A stretch of 15,517 nucleotides of DNA from Firmicutes bacterium UBA995 (GCA_002291985.1 DBBB01000055.1:1-15517), one strand, 5' to 3'; positions 1 through 8,033 are shown, counted from the stretch's first letter. The notes: a model not told the origin generated them from the sequence alone. Program-made: numbers and translations.

Positions 1-1
1 C

Positions 2-553
2 GAAGTAGTGCTGCTCCTCGATGACCGCCTGGGTCTCGAACTGCACGGGGAGTATGCCGGCGAGAACACCAACTACGGCCATGCTACTGTGACCGGCTGG
101 GAGGAGGCGGCGGAATTCGCCCGCGGCGCCGGCTTCCCCGGGCATGCCCTGGTAGTTCGGCCGGATCACGATGCCCACCCGGCGATCCAGAAGGGCATTG
201 ATTCCTGGGAGCGCCTGCGCGCGGTGCTGCCCCAGGTCCTGGCCGCTTCGGAGAACGGCCGGGCCTTCCTCGAGACAGACATGCGCGCCCACGTCAACCC
301 CACCCGCATGGAAAACATCCGGGCAGCCACCGAAGATCTGGTCCGTAAAATGCTCAGCCTCTGCCCCGCTTGTGGGCGACCCGGTTTTGCCCCGGTCCGC
401 CGAGTGACCGGCTTGCCCTGTGAACTGTGCGGTGAACCGACCCCCCTCGTGGCCGGCGTGGTTTACGGGTGCCCGAAGTGCAGCTTCACCCGGGAAGAGC
501 CGGTGTCCCGGCAAACTGCCCCGCCCGACTCGTGCCCTCGCTGCAACCCCTGA
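2..553 (+). CDS. DUF6671-type zinc-ribbon protein, 5' end cut by window edge
   Basis: The reading frame is open to the left edge (codons from base 2) and stops with TGA at 551-553, giving 183 visible residues; the apparent GTG at 8 is probably internal. The visible part resembles the C-terminal two thirds of the uncharacterised DUF6671 family. It has a DDRLGLEL segment, an ENTNYG segment where related proteins have an S/T-x-TN motif, the block ETDMRAHVNPTRM, and then a cysteine-rich end. Counted from the GTG, cysteines fall at 119/122, 138/141, 155/158 and 176/179, four CxxC knuckles consistent with two zinc ribbons. I recall this family from memory and no function is established. No signal peptide or membrane segment is visible in this part. 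It lies on the same strand as the MoxR cassette but 160 bases away, so a link is unproven. Confidence 0.65.
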   Translation, partial: EVVLLLDDRLGLELHGEYAGENTNYGHATVTGWEEAAEFARGAGFPGHALVVRPDHDAHPAIQKGIDSWERLRAVLPQVLAASENGRAFLETDMRAHVNPTRMENIRAATEDLVRKMLSLCPACGRPGFAPVRRVTGLPCELCGEPTPLVAGVVYGCPKCSFTREEPVSRQTAPPDSCPRCNP

Positions 554-713
554 TTGCCCGGCTGCCTTTCCGACCGATTGGAGCAGCACCGCCCCACAGT
601 GCTAGCGTTCATGTACGACTTCGAGGTGCCCTTCGACGCCAACCCGCACGCCCGGCAGGACTTGAGGACGGCGTACCGAATGAAGCCGGGCGAGATGCGG
701 GAGAGGGGGCGCC
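554..713. other. Spacer between DUF6671 gene and MoxR cassette
   Basis: This 160-base stretch precedes the DUF4129 gene. A frame through it would read MYDFEVPFDANPHARQDL from an ATG at 611, but that ATG has no ribosome binding site, the peptide is not recognised, and the frame runs on through the DUF4129 gene as a shadow. I see no convincing -35/-10 pair and no strong terminator hairpin. The cassette promoter presumably lies here or further upstream. Confidence 0.3.
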
Positions 714-1601
714 TTGGCACAGTCGAATCACTTCAGCGCGGGACGGGGGTGGACGCCGGCCATGCGTTCCGGCCGCGAGATCCTGGGGATCGGACTGGGA
801 CTGGCCGTCGTCCTGGGGTTGTTGGCCGGCGCCCTGCACGGGGTCGAGTTCCCGGGCAGCCCGTCCCCGCGCGTGGCAGCTCCGGCCCCTGGAGGGATCG
901 CGACCACTGCGGGACCGACCTGGCTGCCACCGTGGCTTCAGGCCCTCTTCCTCTTCGCACTGGCCGGTGCGGCAGTCGGTCTTGTGACGAGGGAAGGCCG
1001 CCGGGAGGTCTTCCTCCGGGTGGCGGCCGGGTTGGGCCTGGTTGCCATCGTGCTTGCGGTGCTGTCCTGGCTAACTTTCCCCGGGAACGCGGTGGCGTTG
1101 CCGGGCGATCCGACTGCCGAATCCCCCTCTCTCTCCGCGGCGCCCCGGGAAGCGGCGCCGGTCGGTCTCCTCCAACCTCCAGCGTGGGCAACCTCGCTGG
1201 CGGCTCTGAGCCTCGCCGCCGTACTTGCCTGGTGGGCCTGGCGGCTGTCCGGCCGGCGGCGTGGGGCTGCCTCCGCGCAAGAAGGAGCAGGGCCCCCGCC
1301 GGCGGCCGATGACGCGCCGACCGTTCCCTGCCGGGAATCCGCCGTACCCGGGACGGTAGCGCTGTGCTGGACGCGGATGGCCCGGATGCTCTCCGCGCGA
1401 AGCCGGGTGGCCATCGCCCGATCGCTGACCCCGCGGGAGTTCTGCGAGGCGCTTGCGGGCATGGGGTTCCGGCATGCCGCCATCCGCCGGCTCACCGGCC
1501 TGTTCGAGGAGGTGCGATACGGTGCCCGCGCAGACGAGCCGCGGCGCGCGGAGGCCCTGGCTGCCCTGGCCGCCCTGGAGGAGACCTATGGGGAACCGTA
1601 G
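714..1601 (+). CDS. DUF4129 membrane protein, first gene of MoxR cassette
   Basis: A 295-residue protein with about four hydrophobic segments (near residues 23-43, 73-92, 100-121 and 157-177). A cytoplasmic-looking C-terminal domain at about 218-275 has the DUF4129 pattern: an aromatic/hydrophobic start, the TPREFCEAL block, then LTGLFEEVRYG. DUF4129 domains are commonly encoded with MoxR ATPases and DUF58 proteins; their molecular role is unknown. The start is uncertain. TTG at 714 follows a G-rich GAGAGGGGG stretch, while ATG at 762 (residue 17) would remove 16 polar residues and begin just before the first membrane helix. The gene ends 14 bases inside the next one, which suggests translational coupling and a single operon through 4877. 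Confidence 0.75.
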   Translation: MAQSNHFSAGRGWTPAMRSGREILGIGLGLAVVLGLLAGALHGVEFPGSPSPRVAAPAPGGIATTAGPTWLPPWLQALFLFALAGAAVGLVTREGRREVFLRVAAGLGLVAIVLAVLSWLTFPGNAVALPGDPTAESPSLSAAPREAAPVGLLQPPAWATSLAALSLAAVLAWWAWRLSGRRRGAASAQEGAGPPPAADDAPTVPCRESAVPGTVALCWTRMARMLSARSRVAIARSLTPREFCEALAGMGFRHAAIRRLTGLFEEVRYGARADEPRRAEALAALAALEETYGEP

Positions 1602-2136
1602 GCTGGTCGGGCTGGTTGTCGCGCTGAGCGCGATTGGCATGTGCCTCGGGCTTGTGTCAGGGATAAGGGTGCTACCGGCGGCCGCCATCGTCGACCCGGT
1701 CATGCGGTTACTTGCCCGGCTCGACGCACTTCCCCGGGCCGTGGTGTGGAGTGTGGCCGCGGCGGCAGGCGCCGGTGCTGGATTCCTTGCCCTGGCGGGT
1801 CTCGGGCGGACCGGGCCGCCGCCACCCCAACCCTCTCATCCTTCCCCTGGGCCCCGGGAAGCGCTGGGCGAAGTCATCCGGGCTGCCGAGAGTTCTCCCA
1901 CGGCGCGGAGCGATCTGGCAGCCCGGCTGCTGCCGGTCGCCACCGTCCTCGGGGCGCCCCTGCACGAGGCCTTCATGGCGGATCGCGGAGGAGTACCCGA
2001 TGACGGGCGGCCGGAGACTCCAGCACTTCCGGTCGTGCTGCGAGCCTGTCCCGGCGTGCCTCCCGGAGGCTACCGGTCGAGGCTGGCGCAGGCGTTGACC
2101 GAACTGGAGACTCGCGCGGAGGGGAGACGGGGATGA
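1588..2136 (+). CDS. Small two-helix membrane protein between DUF4129 and MoxR
   Basis: A 182-residue protein of unknown function. Two hydrophobic segments (about 6-24 and 50-72) are followed by a proline-rich linker (75-90) and a soluble, mostly helical C-terminal part ending in a charged tail. ATG at 1588 is chosen because GGAGGAG sits about five bases upstream and because the open frame before it only shadows the DUF4129 gene. It overlaps its upstream neighbour by 14 bases and the MoxR start by 4 (ATGA). By position and shape it recalls the DUF7269 proteins that accompany DUF4129, MoxR and DUF58 genes in haloarchaea; that parallel is inferred from architecture, not sequence identity. It may anchor or adapt the MoxR/DUF58 complex at the membrane. 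Confidence 0.7.
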   Translation: MGNRRLVGLVVALSAIGMCLGLVSGIRVLPAAAIVDPVMRLLARLDALPRAVVWSVAAAAGAGAGFLALAGLGRTGPPPPQPSHPSPGPREALGEVIRAAESSPTARSDLAARLLPVATVLGAPLHEAFMADRGGVPDDGRPETPALPVVLRACPGVPPGGYRSRLAQALTELETRAEGRRG

Positions 2137-3104
2137 ACTGCCAGGAGGTTGCGGTACGAGGCGCGGACATCATCACCGAGGTGGAGCGGGCCATCGTGGG
2201 CAAGCGGCCCGTGCTGGACATGATGCTGGCGGCGGTGCTGGCCGGCGGCCACGTGCTCCTGGAGGACTACCCGGGCGTCGCCAAGACCCTGGCCGCCCGG
2301 AGCCTTGCCCGGGTGCTGGGGCTCAGCTTCAAGCGGATCCAGTTCACGCCCGACCTGTTGCCGGCGGACATCGTGGGCGGCCAGGTATTCCAGCGGGAAG
2401 CGGCCTTCGGCAATCTCACCTTCCGGCCGGGGCCGCTGTTCGCCCAGGTCGTGCTGGCCGACGAGATCAACCGCGCCACCCCCAAGACCCAATCGGCGCT
2501 GCTGGAGGCGATGCAGGAGGGGCAGGCCACGCTGGAGGGGGAGACCTACCCCCTGCCGCAGCCCTTCGTCGTGCTTGCCACCCAGAACCCCATCGAGTAC
2601 GAGGGAACCTTTCCCCTGCCCGAGGCCCAACTTGACCGGTTCATGGCGCGGCTGCGCCTCGGGTACCCCGATGTCGCCCAGGAGGTGGAGATCCTGGGCC
2701 GCAGGGTGCAGCGGCGCACCGACGAGGTGCGGCTGGAACCGGTCGTGGATGCGGGGGTGGTGCTGGCGATGCGGGACGCCGTCGAGGGCGTGTTCGCGGA
2801 TCCCGCCCTGCTCCAGTACATGACCGACCTCGTGGCCCGCACGCGGCGTCACGGGGCGTTGGCGCTGGGAGCGAGCCCCCGGGGCACGCTATCGCTGCTC
2901 CGGGTGACCCGTGCCCGCGCCGCCTTGGCCGGCCGCGACTTCATCATCCCCGACGACGTCAAGGCCGCGGCCATCCCCGCCCTGGCCCACCGCCTGATCC
3001 TTTCACCCGACCTGTGGACCCGGGAGGTGCGCACCGAGGACGTCATGGCGGAGATCCTGGAGCAAACGCCGGTGCCCAGGACAGGCCCGGGGCCGGCTGG
3101 ATAG
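2133..3104 (+). CDS. MoxR-family AAA+ ATPase
   Basis: A 323-residue AAA_3/MoxR ATPase, full length for the family. Walker A is DYPGVAKT (45-52), Walker B VVLADE (106-111), sensor 1 the asparagine of ATQNPIE (N152), the probable arginine finger R169 in LDRFM, and sensor 2 ASPRG (247-251), followed by the helical lid. MoxR proteins act as ATP-driven chaperones or remodelers, usually on partners with von Willebrand-like or DUF58 domains encoded beside them; here the next gene is exactly such a DUF58 protein. The protein has no membrane segment and is expected at the cytoplasmic face. The start overlaps the previous stop in an ATGA tetranucleotide, with a GGAGGGGAG ribosome binding site. All nucleotide-handling residues appear intact. 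Confidence 0.95.
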   Translation: MNCQEVAVRGADIITEVERAIVGKRPVLDMMLAAVLAGGHVLLEDYPGVAKTLAARSLARVLGLSFKRIQFTPDLLPADIVGGQVFQREAAFGNLTFRPGPLFAQVVLADEINRATPKTQSALLEAMQEGQATLEGETYPLPQPFVVLATQNPIEYEGTFPLPEAQLDRFMARLRLGYPDVAQEVEILGRRVQRRTDEVRLEPVVDAGVVLAMRDAVEGVFADPALLQYMTDLVARTRRHGALALGASPRGTLSLLRVTRARAALAGRDFIIPDDVKAAAIPALAHRLILSPDLWTREVRTEDVMAEILEQTPVPRTGPGPAG

Positions 3105-3105
3105 C

Positions 3106-4371
3106 ATGACGGCGGCAAAGACCCGGACCGAGTTCACCCTCGTCCTTCTGCTGTTGGCGGCCGGGTTCGGGTTTTTGCAGTCCGGGCTGGTGCTGCTGGC
3201 CGTGATGCTGGTGGCCCACCTGGCCATCGGGCTATACCTTGCGCAGCCGCAAGGGGATCCCCTCCTGCGGGCCAGCCGGCGCCTGTCTGCGGCGACGCTG
3301 CTGGAGGGAGACAGGCTGGAGGTCCAAGTGGAGGTGGAGAACCTGGGTCCCGGCCTGGAGGTGGTGGCACTGGACGATGCTCCGCCTTCGGGGCTCCTGC
3401 TGGAAGAGGGCGAGACATCCCTCACCGCCCCGCTGCCGTCCAGGGCGAAGCTGGACCTGCGCTACGCCGTGCGGGTCAGGCGCGGCCGCTACCGGATGCC
3501 GGCCGTCCACGTCGTGGTGCGGGACCTGCTGGGTTACCTGACGTGGCAGGGCGAGGTCGCCTGTCCGGCCACGCTGACCGTTCTGCCTCGAAGCAAGCCG
3601 GTTCCGGGCATCGCCATCCATCCCCGCCGGACGCTGGTGGTTCCGGGAACCGCCCGCGCCCGTCGCGGCGGTTCCGGCACCGAGTGGTTTGGCACCCGCC
3701 AGTACCAGCCCGGTGACCCCATCCGCCGCATCCACTGGAAGGCGATGGCCCGGTGGGGCAAGCTGGCCATTGTCGAGTTCGAGGAAGAGCGGGCGGCCGA
3801 CGTGGCGGTCGTACTGGACGTTCGCCGGCATGCCTACCCGGCGGAGAGCGCTCTGGATCTCCTGGACGACGCGGCTCGGGCTGCCGCCAGCCTGTGCGAT
3901 GCCTTCCTCTTCGCGGGCCACCGCGTGGGACTGCTGTTGTATGGCACCTACCTGGACCGGGTGTTCCCGGGCTACGGCCGCCGCCATGCACTCCGCCTGC
4001 GGCACGAACTGGCCCGGGCCCGGCTAGGCACCTCGGCGGTGTTCGACCGGCTGGGGCGCCTGCCGGCGAGGTTCCTCCGGCCGGGGTCGCAGGTAGCGCT
4101 GGTCTCCCCCCTGGTACCGGGGGACGAAGAGGACCTGGGCAGGCTGGCTGCCTGCGGCTACCAGGTGATGGTCCTGCTCCTTGAGCCGCCACCCCGGCGT
4201 AGCGGTGGGGAGCGCCCCGAGTTGGCCCTGGCCTCGCGGCTGCTGGCCCTCGAGCGCAGGGCCATGGTGCGGCGGCTCAGGCTGGCCGGCGTGCGGCCGC
4301 TGGCCTGGAACACGCGCCATCCTCTCGCCCCCCAGGTACGGGCCGACTGGCGGCGGGTGCCGTGGCGCTGA
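3106..4371 (+). CDS. DUF58 domain membrane-anchored protein
   Basis: A 421-residue protein. Two closely spaced N-terminal hydrophobic segments (about 11-46) form a membrane hairpin. A beta-rich region (about 65-165) resembles an immunoglobulin-like or repeat fold. The DUF58 hallmark follows: GTEWFGTRQYQPGD (191-204), RRIHWKAMAR (207-216) and then VVEF-like and VVLDVRR strands. DUF58 is related to von Willebrand A domains, but the metal-site motif DxSxS is absent here (D238-V-R-R-H). DUF58 proteins are encoded beside MoxR ATPases and are thought to be their partners or clients. The ATG lies one base after the MoxR stop, so the two are almost certainly co-translated; its 3' end overlaps the next gene by 10 bases. 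No substrate can be assigned. Confidence 0.92.
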   Translation: MTAAKTRTEFTLVLLLLAAGFGFLQSGLVLLAVMLVAHLAIGLYLAQPQGDPLLRASRRLSAATLLEGDRLEVQVEVENLGPGLEVVALDDAPPSGLLLEEGETSLTAPLPSRAKLDLRYAVRVRRGRYRMPAVHVVVRDLLGYLTWQGEVACPATLTVLPRSKPVPGIAIHPRRTLVVPGTARARRGGSGTEWFGTRQYQPGDPIRRIHWKAMARWGKLAIVEFEEERAADVAVVLDVRRHAYPAESALDLLDDAARAAASLCDAFLFAGHRVGLLLYGTYLDRVFPGYGRRHALRLRHELARARLGTSAVFDRLGRLPARFLRPGSQVALVSPLVPGDEEDLGRLAACGYQVMVLLLEPPPRRSGGERPELALASRLLALERRAMVRRLRLAGVRPLAWNTRHPLAPQVRADWRRVPWR

Positions 4372-4877
4372 GCGCGCTGGCGTGTCTCGGCAGTTGCCTC
4401 CTGGTCTGGGCCAGCCTGGGTCCGGCAGCGAAGCCGTGGTGGCCGCTGTTTCTGGCCGCCCCTCTCGCCTGGCTGGCCGGTCTGGCCCTGAGGCGGACCG
4501 CCTGCTTCACCGCCGGGATGTACCTCATGACCGGACTGGCCGGCATGGCTGCAGTGGTCGGGACGACCGCTGCCGGGTTGGCCGCCATGGGACTGCTGCT
4601 GGTGGGGTGGGACCTGGGGTGGCTGGAGCTGGCGCCAGCCCACTCCCGCCACGGTGGCGCCCCGTTAGCGCGGGCCGGGGCCGGCCGGCCGCTGCGTGCT
4701 GCGGCCGTCACGGCCATGGGGACCGCCGCGGCGGCGGCGGCCCTGGCCCTCGGGTTGAGCCGGGTGAGACCGGCCATTTCCTTCTGGACACTGCTGGCGG
4801 GCGGTCTGCTTGCCTGGGCCGGCGTGGTCCTGCTCATCCTCACCGTGCGTCGGGTTGCCGACCCGCCTGCAGACTAG
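4362..4877 (+). CDS. Polytopic membrane protein, last gene of MoxR cassette
   Basis: A 171-residue, almost wholly hydrophobic protein with four to five predicted membrane helices (about 2-20, 26-44, 50-82 as one or two, 112-132, 140-162) and short basic connectors. It starts at GTG 4362, inside the last codons of the DUF58 gene, and no other start fits the tight spacing. It matches no family I can name with confidence. Small polytopic proteins at this position also occur in haloarchaeal MoxR/DUF58 clusters (DUF7519), which is a positional comparison only. Its TAG stop shares the palindrome CTAG with the stop of pepF on the other strand. Strict coupling suggests a membrane component of the MoxR/DUF58 complex. 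Confidence 0.65.
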   Translation: MALSALACLGSCLLVWASLGPAAKPWWPLFLAAPLAWLAGLALRRTACFTAGMYLMTGLAGMAAVVGTTAAGLAAMGLLLVGWDLGWLELAPAHSRHGGAPLARAGAGRPLRAAAVTAMGTAAAAAALALGLSRVRPAISFWTLLAGGLLAWAGVVLLILTVRRVADPPAD

Positions 4878-6673
4878 AAGCTCGCCTCCAGCTGGTCCAC
4901 CAGCGAAGCGACGTAAGCGACCGCGGCCTGGATGGGCGCGGGGCCGGTCATGTCGACGCCGGCGAGTTGCAAGAGTTCCATCGGCTTGAGCGTCCCCCCG
5001 GCCTCCAGCGCCTGGAGCCACCGGTTGACGGCCGGCGGTCCCTCCTGGCGCATCCGCTGGTTGACGGCGACGGCTGCCGTTAGCCCCGCCGCATAGGTGT
5101 AGGGGTACAGCCCCATGTAGTAGTGAGGCTGGCGCATCCAGGTCAGGCGGGCGCCTTCATCGACCTCCACCGCGTCCCCCCAGAACGCCTTGAGGATGGC
5201 TCCCTTCGTTTCGCTGAGCAGCTTGGCGGTTACGGGCATCCCCTTCTCGGCCAGGGCGTAGATGCGCCGCTGCAGCTCCCCTTCCAGGAGATGGGTCACG
5301 AAGTTATGGTGAAACGTCCCGAGGAGTTGCAGGATCACCTGGCGGCGAACCCGCCGGTCGTCGGACCGGGCCAGGATGTGATTGCCCAGGATGATCTCGT
5401 TCATGGTGGAGGGCCCTTCAACGAAGAACATGGAAGGACGCATGTTCGCTGCCCGCTGGTTACGCATGGCCGTCATGAAATGGCCCGCGTGGCCCAGTTC
5501 ATGGGCAAGGGTGAATACGCAGCGCATGGTGCCCGTCCAGGTCATCAGGATGTACGAGTGGGAACCGTAAGGGGAGGCGCAGAACGCCCCGGTTGACTTG
5601 CCTATGTTGTCGGCCCGGTCGATCCAGCGATTGTTGAAGGCGCTGCGCATGACCTGGCCGTACTCGGGGCCGAGGATGGCCAGGGCTTCCAGGATCATCT
5701 GGCCTGCTTTCTCGAAGTCAATTGCCTCCCCGTCTTCCGGAGTCAGCGGGGCCTTGATGTCGCAGTAGTACAGCTTATCGAGGCCCAGCACCCGCTTGCG
5801 GAGCCCGGCCAGGCGGCGCATGTGCGGCGCCAGTCCCTCCTGGATGGTGTCGAGTATGCTGTTGTAAGTCTCGATGGGTACCTGCTGGCGGTGGAGCAGC
5901 ATGTGAGTGGCCGTCTCGTAGCGACGAAGGCGGGCGAGGACCACGTTCTTCGTGACCTCGGTGGAGAAGGTGGTGGCAAACGTGTTCTGATAGCGCTTCA
6001 AGCCGCGGACGAACGACTCGAAGGCCCGCCGGCGCACATCAGCTTCGACTGCTTGCTCGTGCTGGGACTCGTACAGAGCGAAGGAGTTGGCGATCGGCCG
6101 CCCGTCGGGCCCGGCGAAAGAATCGAACTCCATGTCGGCACTCTTGGACCGGCTGTAAGTGTTATAGGGGGCGGATAGCACTTCGCCCAGGGCGGCGATC
6201 GCCTTCTCCGTTTCAGGAGTCAACCGATGGGGTTTCAGGTCGAGGAGGTCTTCGAGTACCCGGCGGAAAGAGGCGAGCTTGGGCTCTCCGGCGAGATAGC
6301 GCGCCACCATGCCGTCGGGCAGTTCCAGTATCTCGGAGTTTACGAAGGAAAGGTCCGCCGACGCTTTGGCCCCCAGGGCGCCGACGCGGGCTGCCGCCGC
6401 CTGGTTCGCGGGGGAAGTCCCATCCTCGGAGAACTGTAGACGGGCGTAGGTCGCGACCCGGAGCAGCCTGACTTCCAGCGCTTCGGCCGCTTCCAAGCAT
6501 GCCAGCAGCACGCCGGGGCCTTCGGCCAACTTGCCCCGGAACGCGGTCACGCCGAAAATGGCCGCCTCGACGGCTACCAGTTCTGCTTCCCAGGCGCCAA
6601 CGGACGGGAACAGGTCATCGAGATTCCAGGTCTCCTCGATCGGGACTTCTCCTCGTGCAAGCCGCTTCGTCAT
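4874..6673 (-). CDS. pepF: Oligoendopeptidase F, M3B metallopeptidase
   Basis: A 599-residue cytosolic zinc endopeptidase of the M3B/PepF family, the usual length (about 600). The catalytic site HELGH is at 391-395 within FTLAHELGHAGH, with the probable third zinc ligand E419 in FFVEGPSTMNE. Other family blocks are the N-terminal WNLDDLF (16-22), the oligoendopeptidase N domain, and the C-terminal YPYTYAAG near 523-530. PepF enzymes cut short peptides (roughly 7-17 residues) and serve peptide recycling or nutrient use. The ATG at 6673 is chosen because a strong GGAGGT lies six bases upstream; the longer open frame beyond it is a shadow of other genes. It is the last of a minus-strand group after cysK and the Rrf2 remnant, and converges on the MoxR cassette with overlapping stops. 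Confidence 0.95.
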   Translation of the reverse strand: MTKRLARGEVPIEETWNLDDLFPSVGAWEAELVAVEAAIFGVTAFRGKLAEGPGVLLACLEAAEALEVRLLRVATYARLQFSEDGTSPANQAAAARVGALGAKASADLSFVNSEILELPDGMVARYLAGEPKLASFRRVLEDLLDLKPHRLTPETEKAIAALGEVLSAPYNTYSRSKSADMEFDSFAGPDGRPIANSFALYESQHEQAVEADVRRRAFESFVRGLKRYQNTFATTFSTEVTKNVVLARLRRYETATHMLLHRQQVPIETYNSILDTIQEGLAPHMRRLAGLRKRVLGLDKLYYCDIKAPLTPEDGEAIDFEKAGQMILEALAILGPEYGQVMRSAFNNRWIDRADNIGKSTGAFCASPYGSHSYILMTWTGTMRCVFTLAHELGHAGHFMTAMRNQRAANMRPSMFFVEGPSTMNEIILGNHILARSDDRRVRRQVILQLLGTFHHNFVTHLLEGELQRRIYALAEKGMPVTAKLLSETKGAILKAFWGDAVEVDEGARLTWMRQPHYYMGLYPYTYAAGLTAAVAVNQRMRQEGPPAVNRWLQALEAGGTLKPMELLQLAGVDMTGPAPIQAAVAYVASLVDQLEASF

Positions 6674-6702
6674 GAGCCTACCTCCGTTGCTCGAAACGCT
6701 AG

Positions 6703-6981
6703 TCAACCCAGCCATGCAATTCTGCCCGGCCGCAGGTCTTCCTGCTCGGCCAGCGAGACGTCGCCGGCCGGGCGGGTCAGCACCAGGCCGCCTCCGGGGC
6801 CGCGCCGGGTGGTTACGAGCCTGCCGGACTTGAGCGTGCCCACCAGCTGCGCCAGGTAGTCGGGAGGTATCTCCTGGGTTGCCGCAAGGTCGGCAAGTTG
6901 CACCGGGCCGGTCCCCGTTCCCGTTCCGGCCAGGGCCATCAGCGCCCGGGAGGCGTACTCGGTTTGCGACGAAAGCTGCAG
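6703..6981 (-). pseudogene. Rrf2/CymR-like regulator remnant (HTH half only)
   Basis: The frame reads [18 protein letters not shown] and continues through a winged helix-turn-helix with IPPDYLAQLVGTL and RRGPGGGLVLTRPAGDVSLAE, clearly the DNA-binding half of an Rrf2-family protein such as the cysteine regulator CymR. Two things are wrong. At the position of the usual initiator methionine the codon is CTG (6981-6979), with no ATG, GTG or TTG nearby in frame, though GAGGAAGG lies nine bases upstream. The protein also stops at about 92 residues where family members have about 135-150, losing the dimerisation helix and any Fe-S cysteines; pepF begins 29 bases later. It overlaps the 3' end of cysK by 43 bases. 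It may be a decayed gene or, less likely, a CTG-started HTH-only protein. Confidence 0.7.
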
Positions 6982-8033
6982 GGGACGACACCTTCCTCGG
7001 GGCGGTCTCTCATCGGTTGCCCGGGGAGCGGGTTGTTCCCGTCGGGCGACGGATCGCTGAGCGGCGTGCTGAGATACCGCTCCCCGGAGTCGGGGAAGAT
7101 GACCACGATCAACTTGCCCGCACTTTCGGGCCGCGCTGCGACCTGCAATGCCGCCCACATGGCCGCGCCCGACGATATCCCGCACAAGATGCCCTCTTCC
7201 CGGGCGACCCGGCGGGCGGTGGCGAAAGCGTCCTCGTTGGTGACCTGGATGACCTCATCGAGGAGCCGGCGATCGAGCACACCCGGCACGAAGCCGGCGC
7301 CGATCCCCTGGATGCGGTGCGACCCCGCCTGTCCGCCTGACAGCACGGGAGAAGCCTCCGGTTCGACCGCGATCGCCCTGAAAGCAGGTCTGCGCTTCTT
7401 GAGCACTCGAGATACGCCCGTCACCGTGCCGCCCGTGCCGATCCCCGACACCAGTATGTCCACCGCGCCTCCCGTATCCTCCCAGATCTCCTCGGCGGTG
7501 GTCAGCGAGTGAATCTCCGGGTTGGCGGGATTCTCGAACTGCTGGGGCATGAAGCTGGGGGCAATCTGGCGGTGTAGCTCTTCAGCTTTCCTTACGGCGC
7601 CGGCCATGCCTTCTGACGCGGAAGTGAGTACGACTTCCGCCCCCAGCATCTGCAGTAGTTTACGGCGTTCGACGGACATCGTCTCAGGCATGGTCAGGAT
7701 CAGTTGATACCCGCGGGCGGCACAGACGAGCGCGAGCCCGATCCCCGTGTTCCCCGAGGTTGGCTCGATGATGACCGTGTCCGCCGGGAGCCGGCCTGCC
7801 CCCTCGGCTGCGCGGATCATCGCATAACCTATGCGATCCTTGACGCTGTTCAGCGGGTTGAACGACTCCAGTTTCGCCACCACCGTGCCCACGCAGCCCT
7901 GCGTGACGCGGTTGATCCGCACCAGCGGCGTATGACCGATGGTTTCGGCGATGTCCAGGTAGATCCGGCCACGGAAGCCGCCTCGCTGCGGCCGGGTTTC
8001 GGGACGTACGTCACTCCCGCTCTCAGATGGCAT
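6939..8033 (-). CDS. cysK: Cysteine synthase (O-acetylserine sulfhydrylase A type)
   Basis: A 364-residue fold-type II PLP enzyme making L-cysteine from O-acetylserine and sulfide in the cytosol. The PLP lysine is K65 in NPLNSVKDR; the substrate loop TSGNTG is at 92-97, the phosphate-binding GIGTGGT at 197-203, GISSGA at 285-290, and the terminal PDSGERYLS at 314-322. Family members usually end just after that last block (about 305-310 residues). Here there is an N-terminal extension of about 22 residues and a C-terminal tail of about 40 that runs into the Rrf2 remnant, so the natural stop may have been lost. ATG 8033 is preferred because AGGAGAGG lies nine bases upstream; an in-frame ATG at 8057 lacks such a site. 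Proximity to a CymR-like fragment hints at former cysteine-responsive control. Confidence 0.95.
   Translation of the reverse strand: MPSESGSDVRPETRPQRGGFRGRIYLDIAETIGHTPLVRINRVTQGCVGTVVAKLESFNPLNSVKDRIGYAMIRAAEGAGRLPADTVIIEPTSGNTGIGLALVCAARGYQLILTMPETMSVERRKLLQMLGAEVVLTSASEGMAGAVRKAEELHRQIAPSFMPQQFENPANPEIHSLTTAEEIWEDTGGAVDILVSGIGTGGTVTGVSRVLKKRRPAFRAIAVEPEASPVLSGGQAGSHRIQGIGAGFVPGVLDRRLLDEVIQVTNEDAFATARRVAREEGILCGISSGAAMWAALQVAARPESAGKLIVVIFPDSGERYLSTPLSDPSPDGNNPLPGQPMRDRPEEGVVPCSFRRKPSTPPGR

Noticed and set aside
554..1312. Frame beginning in the spacer (MYDFEVPFDANPHARQDL) running through the DUF4129 gene
   Set aside because: No ribosome binding site, most of its length is a shadow of DUF4129 with typical G/R/P composition, and no family recognised.
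4000..4900. Anti-phage or other defence function for the MoxR cassette
   Set aside because: MoxR/VWA-type modules do occur in some defence systems, but no effector, nuclease or mobile-element context is visible here, and DUF58/DUF4129 partners point to a housekeeping membrane role.
6674..6991. N-terminal extension of pepF to 6991 (705 codons)
   Set aside because: The extra 106 residues are R/G/P-rich shadow of the Rrf2 fragment, and a strong GGAGGT six bases before ATG 6673 fixes the start.
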